Source: Chitinispirillaceae bacterium (GTDB lineage Bacteria; Fibrobacterota; Chitinivibrionia; Chitinivibrionales; Chitinispirillaceae). Taken from it: DNA of 11,008 nt. The notes under the pieces were generated by a model. It saw only the letters and a program-made list of their open reading frames with translations. It had not been told where the DNA came from and ran no database searches. Positions 6,989 to 11,008 of this stretch are shown here, in pieces. Position numbers and translations under genes: made by a program. Positions within the stretch are counted from its first letter, which is position 1. Every line of letters starts with the position of its first letter. The stretch spans positions 1 to 11,008 of the forward strand of contig JAFGOU010000353.1 in the NCBI GenBank assembly GCA_016926315.1. The letters are read 5' to 3'.

Positions 6989-7017
6989 AAAACAGCTGTA
7001 TTTCAATACAGCGTTTT
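6989..7017 (+). terminator. Rho-independent-type terminator after the glycosyltransferase
   Basis: GCTGTAT (6995-7001) pairs perfectly with ATACAGC (7006-7012) around TTCA. The flanks AAAAC and GTTTT extend the stem past one bulged A and provide the short U-tract. It begins 35 nt after the stop codon. The near-symmetric A/T flanks mean it could also stop minus-strand transcription. Confidence 0.65.
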
Positions 7018-7190
7018 CCAAAGGATTTCCACGATTCCTTTCCATATATTCCGTTGCACAAATGCGACAATTTGTTCAGATCATGCAAAAACGCGATTAA
7101 ATCGAATCATCAATCAGAGAGATTTTCAAACAAAACAGTCTTTTTAATCGATTAATTTATATCTGTTCGGGAAAGACCTGTTTTGATTTT

Positions 7191-7262
7191 CATACCGGCG
7201 TAAGCTGGTATCCAGTTGCCGAAATTAGCCTGAAAATATGGATTCCGGCTTTCGCCGGAATG
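7191..7262. repeat. Paired palindromic intergenic repeat (BIME-like)
   Basis: Unit one (7191-7214) and unit two (7239-7262) are inverted copies that agree at 20 of 24 positions. Each is itself a hairpin: ATACCGGC-GTAA-GCTGGTAT in the first and ATTCCGGC-TTTC-GCCGGAAT in the second. Two of the four differences are a compensatory base-pair change, and another gives a G-U pair, so the stem is conserved. Unit two belongs to the common GGATTCCGGCTTTCGCCGGAATG repeat type seen in many bacterial genomes. Confidence 0.75.
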
Positions 7263-7320
7263 ACGTTTTATTCATATCCGTCTTCCTCAAACAGATGCCA
7301 ATTAGCTTTTCTCCCCGGAG

Positions 7321-7347
7321 TACCACTTTTGGTATGAGCTTTGCTCA
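7321..7347 (+). promoter_or_regulatory. Two adjacent small hairpins in the presumed leader of the sugar transferase gene
   Basis: TACCA-CTTT-TGGTA (7321-7334) abuts TGAGC-TTT-GCTCA (7335-7347), 32 nt before the start codon. Both stems are five perfect pairs. Whether they act in the mRNA leader or as operator half-sites cannot be told. Confidence 0.3.
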
Positions 7348-7379
7348 CAATTGTTTCACTTTCTTCAGGATAGACAAAA

Positions 7380-8537
7380 ATGGAAACCATGATTTTAAAA
7401 AACCAATCGACATATCAATTTAAAACAGATCCAGGCATTTCTCCGTATGCCCGTGTTCCGCTGGAACATCTTCCCCTGTTCCTGAATGAGCCTCAGTTTA
7501 AAATGCTCCTCGTCCGCGAACGAAAGCGTTCCGAAAGGACCAAAAGCCCCATGCTTCTGGTGTTGGTTGATGTCTCGGTGCTCAAGGAGCGCGGCATGAG
7601 CAACCCTCTGATGCATAAAAAAATCCGACAGGGGTTGGAGTCCTGTTCGCGTGAAATCGATCTGCGCGGCTGGCACAAGGAGGAGCATGAAATCGGTATT
7701 CTCTTTACCGATATCCGGCTGGACGCGGTAGAGGGAATCATGAATAAGCTCACCAATTGCATTGCCGCCGTTTTCGGTCCGAACCTGAACCGGGCGATTC
7801 GGGTGAGACGCCTCGTCTATCCGCTTGATGTTGCCAAACAACCTTTGGATTCTGAAAAAGACCGTCTGCTCCTCTACCCTGAAAATGCGATCGATCCTGT
7901 CGTTGCCGCGCTGCAGCGAGGGCTGAAAAGGGCCGTGGATGTAACGATGGCGCTTGTTGCTCTTATCGCGCTGTCACCGCTATTTATTCTCATTGCGGCG
8001 CTTATCAGAACAACATCTCCGGGCCCGGTTTTTTTCAGCCAGGAGAGGCTTGGTTACGGGGGCAAACGGTTCAAGCTTTATAAATTCCGGTCGATGAAAC
8101 CGAACTGTGAAACAGGGAGTCATAAAGAGTATGTTCTCAGCCTGATCAATGGAACGAAAGCGTCATCCGGTGATACTGGTTTTTATAAAATGAATAATGA
8201 TCCCCGGATAACTTCCATCGGTCGCCTTCTGCGAAAAACGAGCCTCGACGAACTCCCGCAGCTTATTAACGTGCTCAAGGGCGACATGTCGCTCGTTGGT
8301 CCCCGGCCACCCATCCTGTATGAAGTTGCTGCCTATGCGCCTTGGCACCACCGACGCCTGCTCGAGTCAATGCCCGGTATCACCGGACTCTGGCAGGTTG
8401 AGGGCAGGAGCCGCACCAGTTTTGATGACATGGTACGCATGGACATACGCTACAGCAGCGCCTGGTCTTTCTGGCTCGACATGAAGCTGCTGGTTAAAAC
8501 ACCGGCGGCGGTATTCATGGGCAAAGGCGCGTGCTGA
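7380..8537 (+). CDS. Polyprenyl-phosphate sugar (phosphoglycosyl) transferase with N-terminal degenerate GGDEF-like domain
   Basis: Residues about 183-385 are a complete bacterial sugar transferase domain (PF02397, WcaJ/PglC type), which moves a sugar phosphate from a nucleotide sugar to undecaprenyl phosphate at the inner membrane to start glycan assembly. Signatures: KRAVDV at 183-188, a membrane helix about 187-209, SPGPVFF at 213-219, KLYKFRSM at 232-239, SLDELPQL at 288-295 with the catalytic Asp-Glu pair 290-291, DMSLVGPRP at 302-310, and [12 protein letters not shown] near 332-344. Residues about 35-135 form a separate alpha/beta domain: a helix rich in Arg/Lys ([11 protein letters not shown]), a strand MLLVLVDV, then [21 protein letters not shown]. 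This recalls a GGDEF fold without its GGDEF signature and is probably a regulatory domain. Multi-helix WcaJ-type N-terminal segments are absent. AGGA lies 9 nt before the ATG. Confidence 0.92.
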   Translation: METMILKNQSTYQFKTDPGISPYARVPLEHLPLFLNEPQFKMLLVRERKRSERTKSPMLLVLVDVSVLKERGMSNPLMHKKIRQGLESCSREIDLRGWHKEEHEIGILFTDIRLDAVEGIMNKLTNCIAAVFGPNLNRAIRVRRLVYPLDVAKQPLDSEKDRLLLYPENAIDPVVAALQRGLKRAVDVTMALVALIALSPLFILIAALIRTTSPGPVFFSQERLGYGGKRFKLYKFRSMKPNCETGSHKEYVLSLINGTKASSGDTGFYKMNNDPRITSIGRLLRKTSLDELPQLINVLKGDMSLVGPRPPILYEVAAYAPWHHRRLLESMPGITGLWQVEGRSRTSFDDMVRMDIRYSSAWSFWLDMKLLVKTPAAVFMGKGAC

Positions 8538-8563
8538 AAAATCCCCCCTGAGCCCCCTTTTTT
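8538..8563 (+). repeat. C-rich intergenic repeat fragment
   Basis: Directly after the sugar transferase stop, the sequence AAAATCCCCCCTGAGCCCCC runs into a T6 tract. It resembles the left half of the widespread intergenic repeat built on AATCCCCCCTAACCCCCCTTT. The complementary G-rich half is not seen, so it is a fragment or a diverged copy. Confidence 0.5.
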
Positions 8564-8571
8564 ATATGCCT

Positions 8572-8606
8572 CATCCGAGCACCTCCCTGCTGCGGATGTT
8601 ATTTTA
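8572..8606 (+). terminator. Hairpin with T-rich tail between the sugar transferase gene and tssE
   Basis: CATCCG (8572-8577) pairs with CGGATG (8593-8598) and AGCA (8578-8581) with TGCT (8588-8591). There is one bulged G and a CCTCCC loop. TTATTTTA follows. It fits a rho-independent terminator for the sugar transferase. It ends only 12 nt before the tssE start, so it could instead be a control hairpin for tssE. Confidence 0.5.
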
Positions 8607-8618
8607 CTTCCTGACGCC

Positions 8619-9038
8619 ATGAACCAGGGACTTTTCGAAAACCTTGTTGGAAGATATGCCGACGGGACCCCTCTAAACGCAGTCCCGCCAGCAGAACAAC
8701 GTATTACGTCAATCAAGGACAACCTTACGCGGATATTCAACACGCGCGAAGGGCTCCTTCCCCACCTGAAAGACTACGGTCTGCCGGATATTTCCGAAAT
8801 CTACCGGACCATGCCCCACGGCCTTGCACGGCTGGAGGCGGCCATACAGATGTCCATAGAAAAATACGAACCCCGGCTGAAAAACAGCAGAATAATCAGG
8901 CTGCCGCAGGCCGAGGGAAAAGTGCTGACCATCGAATTCACCGTTTCCGGCGAGGTACAGGGTGTCGGCCGGATAACGTTTCAGACGACGTTTCTGTCCA
9001 GCGGTCAGTCATCGATCGCCTCATGGAAAAAACAGTAG
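8619..9038 (+). CDS. tssE: Type VI secretion system baseplate subunit TssE (gp25-like)
   Basis: The 139-residue product matches the T4 gp25/TssE family (PF04965), a wedge component of the T6SS baseplate on the cytoplasmic side of the inner membrane, where the contractile sheath starts to polymerise. Visible features are RITSIKDNLTRIFNTREG at 28-45 (the usual helix and NTR-G turn), GLPDISEIY at 54-62, and EPR at 84-86, the conserved Glu-Pro-Arg. A C-terminal strand pair (LTIEFTVSG, GRITFQTTF) completes it. Length is close to the family norm. No clear Shine-Dalgarno precedes the ATG. The next gene, tssF, starts 15 nt after the stop. tssB, tssC and hcp, often just upstream of tssE, are not here. 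Confidence 0.93.
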   Translation: MNQGLFENLVGRYADGTPLNAVPPAEQRITSIKDNLTRIFNTREGLLPHLKDYGLPDISEIYRTMPHGLARLEAAIQMSIEKYEPRLKNSRIIRLPQAEGKVLTIEFTVSGEVQGVGRITFQTTFLSSGQSSIASWKKQ

Positions 9039-9053
9039 GAAGAGCAACCCTCC

Positions 9054-10811
9054 ATGATTGAAAACTATTACGAGGAAGAACTCCGCTACCTGTATGAGTC
9101 GGGAAGGCAGTTTGCGAGGGCGCACCCCGATCAGGCGCGCTTTCTCAATATCGACGCGGTCGGCGACCGCGATCCGCATGTGGAACGGCTGTTCGAGGGA
9201 TTCGCCTTTTTGGCCGCACGAATACGTGAAAAGCTCGACGATTCGTTCCCCGAATTATCCGGCGGTATGATCGACCTGCTTTGGCCCCACCTTCAACAGG
9301 AGATTCCCTCCATCGCCATGGTCGAATTCAAGCCCCGGGAAGGGTATCTCTCGGAAACCAGACCGCTGCCCCGCGGTACCGAGCTGCTCTCCAGACCGGT
9401 GGGAGGCGATAACAGCATCTGCACGTTCATCACCACCCAACCGCTATCGGTCAGTCCGATCTCACTTATTGCGGTGGAAAAGCAGGTCTCTTCGCGCGGC
9501 AAAGGATCGCTTACGCTCAGGTTCAGGCTGGAACAGGGGATCTCATGGCCAAAGGTTACCCTTGAACCCCTCCGGCTCTATCTGCATGCGGAAATGCCGG
9601 TGGCGCTCGCGCTCCACGAACTCCTGACCAGGCACGTGGTTTCGTCCACGATTTCATGCGACACGGGAGGCGACGCCGGCCGATCGGTTGTCGAAGGTCC
9701 TTTCGCCGTAACCGCGGGCGGTTTCGGCCCGCAGGAGTCCCTCCTGCCGTGCGATTCGCGATCCTTCTGGGGTTATGCGTTGCTGCTCGAGTACTTCGTG
9801 TACCCGGAAAAATTCCTTTTTGTCGATTTGCACGGGTTCGATCACGCACCCTTCACCCAGCTCGACCCCGCGCCGTCGGAACTGAGCGTAACCCTGTCAC
9901 TTGACAGGGATTTCCCATCCGACAAGCCGTTTAACACCGGCAACTTCAAACTCTTCTGCTCCCCGGCGGTCAATCTTTTCAAGCGGAGCACCGAACCGGT
10001 GCCGACGGCGGTGACCGCGAACGAGTATCTGGTGATCGCCGATATCGACCGGCCTGCGTCATTCTGCACACACAGCGTGATATCGGTCACCGGAGTCAAC
10101 CGTGCAAGCGGCGAACGCAGCGATTACCAGCAGCTTCACTCGTTCAAAGGGCTCCAAAGCGGCCTCTCCCGCTCCTTTACCACCCGCCATCGGCAGGGAT
10201 TCGCGAAAAAAAGGGAACTCATCCTCACCATTGAGGGCAGACGCGCGGGGGGCGATGCCCTGGCCGATGAAAACCTTTCCATTGAAGCGTACCTCACAAA
10301 CGGTTCGCTCGCCCGCGACGAAATCCGGGAAGGGGACATCACCTGCCCGGGTACCGATTTCCCGAACTCGCTCTCCTTTACCAACATTACGCGGCCCTCG
10401 CTTCCCTGTCCGCCGCCCCCCGAAGAGCACCGCTGGACCTTTCTTGCCCACCTCGGCGCCGGGTATTCGTCCCTGGCCTCCGCCGAAAGCCTTAAAGCGG
10501 TGCTTCGATTATACGAGTGGTCGGGCACCGAAGGCAGACGGCAGCGGATCGAATCGATAAAGGAAGTTTCGGTTCAGCCGTCGGAGACGCTCTATAAAGG
10601 CTGCATCGTCCGCGGCATCAGATACACCCTTGTCATCGAGGAGGCTGCCTGGAGAGACGTCGACGACCTCCACCTGTTCGGTCAGGCACTTTCATCGTTT
10701 TTCAGTCATTACGTATCGATCAACTCCTTCTTCGACCTGGTCTTCCAGATCAGGCCTTCGGGACGGAGTCTCGCGTGGGAATCTCTGAGGGGCGGAAAAT
10801 GGCCGATGTAA
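9054..10811 (+). CDS. tssF: Type VI secretion system baseplate subunit TssF
   Basis: The 585-residue product is a full-length TssF/VasA (PF05947), which with TssG, TssE and TssK forms the baseplate wedges around VgrG. The N-terminus is diagnostic: YYEEELRYLYESGRQFA (residues 5-21), DRDPHVERLFEGFAFLAARI near 38-57, KLDDSFPELSGG near 60-71, then PHLQQEIPSIAMVEFKP. The C-terminal third keeps the family pattern GCIVRGIRYTLVIEE, then LHLFGQALSSFFSHYVSINSF at about 540-560. The frame is intact. AGGAAGA lies about 10 nt before the ATG. The last 13 nt overlap tssG, as expected for translational coupling in baseplate operons. Confidence 0.96.
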   Translation: MIENYYEEELRYLYESGRQFARAHPDQARFLNIDAVGDRDPHVERLFEGFAFLAARIREKLDDSFPELSGGMIDLLWPHLQQEIPSIAMVEFKPREGYLSETRPLPRGTELLSRPVGGDNSICTFITTQPLSVSPISLIAVEKQVSSRGKGSLTLRFRLEQGISWPKVTLEPLRLYLHAEMPVALALHELLTRHVVSSTISCDTGGDAGRSVVEGPFAVTAGGFGPQESLLPCDSRSFWGYALLLEYFVYPEKFLFVDLHGFDHAPFTQLDPAPSELSVTLSLDRDFPSDKPFNTGNFKLFCSPAVNLFKRSTEPVPTAVTANEYLVIADIDRPASFCTHSVISVTGVNRASGERSDYQQLHSFKGLQSGLSRSFTTRHRQGFAKKRELILTIEGRRAGGDALADENLSIEAYLTNGSLARDEIREGDITCPGTDFPNSLSFTNITRPSLPCPPPPEEHRWTFLAHLGAGYSSLASAESLKAVLRLYEWSGTEGRRQRIESIKEVSVQPSETLYKGCIVRGIRYTLVIEEAAWRDVDDLHLFGQALSSFFSHYVSINSFFDLVFQIRPSGRSLAWESLRGGKWPM

Positions 10812-11008
10812 TCGACTTTCTTGAACGTGAAGCGCGGCAGCTCGATTTTTTCGGCACGGTCGAACTCCTCGAAGACCTTTTCAGCGGCCGGGGCATTGCC
10901 GACCCGGTGGCCGCCGGCAAAATCCAGTTCGAACCAGATTCGTCGCTCGCCTTTCCTCCATCCGACATGGTCTCGATCAGGCGCAGAGGCGACCGGATTG
11001 TGTTCACC
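10799..11008 (+). CDS. tssG: Type VI secretion system baseplate subunit TssG, N-terminal fragment
   Basis: Seventy codons run from the ATG at 10799 to the window edge, in a different frame from tssF and overlapping its end by 13 nt. The peptide has the TssG/VasB (PF06996) opening: a helix ending QLDFFGTVELLEDLF (residues 14-28), then VAAGKIQFEPDSSLAFPPSDM near 37-57. The strand FEPDSSLAFPPSD corresponds to the conserved R-NPSLAFPPSEI of the family. GAGGGG lies 6 nt before the ATG. TssG forms the TssF2G heterotrimer of the baseplate wedge, so its place after tssF fits. Confidence 0.93.
   Translation, partial: MADVIDFLEREARQLDFFGTVELLEDLFSGRGIADPVAAGKIQFEPDSSLAFPPSDMVSIRRRGDRIVFT

Larger units (their letters stand above)
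7018..7379. other. AT-rich intergenic region before the sugar transferase
   Basis: About 360 nt without a credible gene and visibly richer in A and T than the flanking coding DNA. It holds CGATT-A-AATCG at 7094-7104 and the perfect 12-base palindrome TTAATCGATTAA at 7144-7155, about 50 bp apart centre to centre, which share the AATCG/CGATT half-sites. It also contains the paired repeat at 7191-7262 and two small hairpins at 7321-7347. I could not point to a strong -35/-10 pair for the downstream gene. Confidence 0.5.

Noticed and set aside
6989..7262. CRISPR array or attachment site in the AT-rich gap
   Set aside because: Only two inverted, unevenly related units, no regular direct repeats or spacers, no cas, integrase or tRNA sequence nearby.
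7238..7423. Short plus-strand open frame beginning MDSGFRRND
   Set aside because: It starts inside the palindromic repeat; this peptide is a typical translation of that repeat and the frame overlaps the sugar transferase start.
8163..8351. Minus-strand frame inside the sugar transferase
   Set aside because: Overlaps the catalytic core of a well-supported gene; no independent evidence.

Overview
The window looks like chromosomal DNA of a Gram-negative (diderm) bacterium of moderately high GC. The evidence is a lipoprotein with a canonical lipobox, a periplasmic sensor-like protein and the start of a type VI secretion (T6SS) baseplate operon. Three kinds of short dispersed intergenic repeat are present, of the sort common in large environmental genomes such as those of Desulfobacterota-like lineages. 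I cannot place the organism more precisely from sequence alone.

Layout. Left block, minus strand: the N-terminal part of a beta-class DNA methyltransferase (1-282, running off the window), an RmlD-type SDR (487-1371) and a DUF401-type membrane transporter (1381-2655, possibly from 2685). The last two form a tight pair with a 9-nt gap. Divergent from them, on the plus strand, is a signal-peptide/Cache-like/TM/helical protein of unknown function (2842-4236) with a plausible sigma-70 promoter. It converges on folD (4265-5110, minus), which follows a putative lipoprotein gene (5155-5919, minus) in the same direction.

Middle block, plus strand: an intergenic region with stacked GNRA-loop hairpins and a good promoter whose predicted transcription start falls on the ATG of a glycosyltransferase (6160-6954). 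That gene carries a nine-G tract. A hairpin terminator and about 425 nt of AT-rich intergenic DNA follow, including a paired palindromic (BIME-like) repeat. Next comes a polyprenyl-phosphate sugar transferase with an extra N-terminal domain resembling a degenerate GGDEF fold (7380-8537), then a C-rich repeat fragment and another hairpin.

Right block, plus strand: tssE, tssF and the start of tssG (8619 to the end), a compact T6SS baseplate operon with a 15-nt gap and a 13-nt overlap.

Functional reading: the methyltransferase, folD and the transporter are unrelated housekeeping or accessory functions. The two glycosyl transfer genes suggest surface glycan synthesis. The T6SS genes encode the baseplate that links the membrane complex to the contractile tail. 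I saw no clearly novel multi-gene system. The best leads are the nine-G tract in the glycosyltransferase (possible phase variation), its possible leaderless mRNA, a possible CTG start for the DUF401 gene, and the hairpin cluster upstream of the glycosyltransferase.
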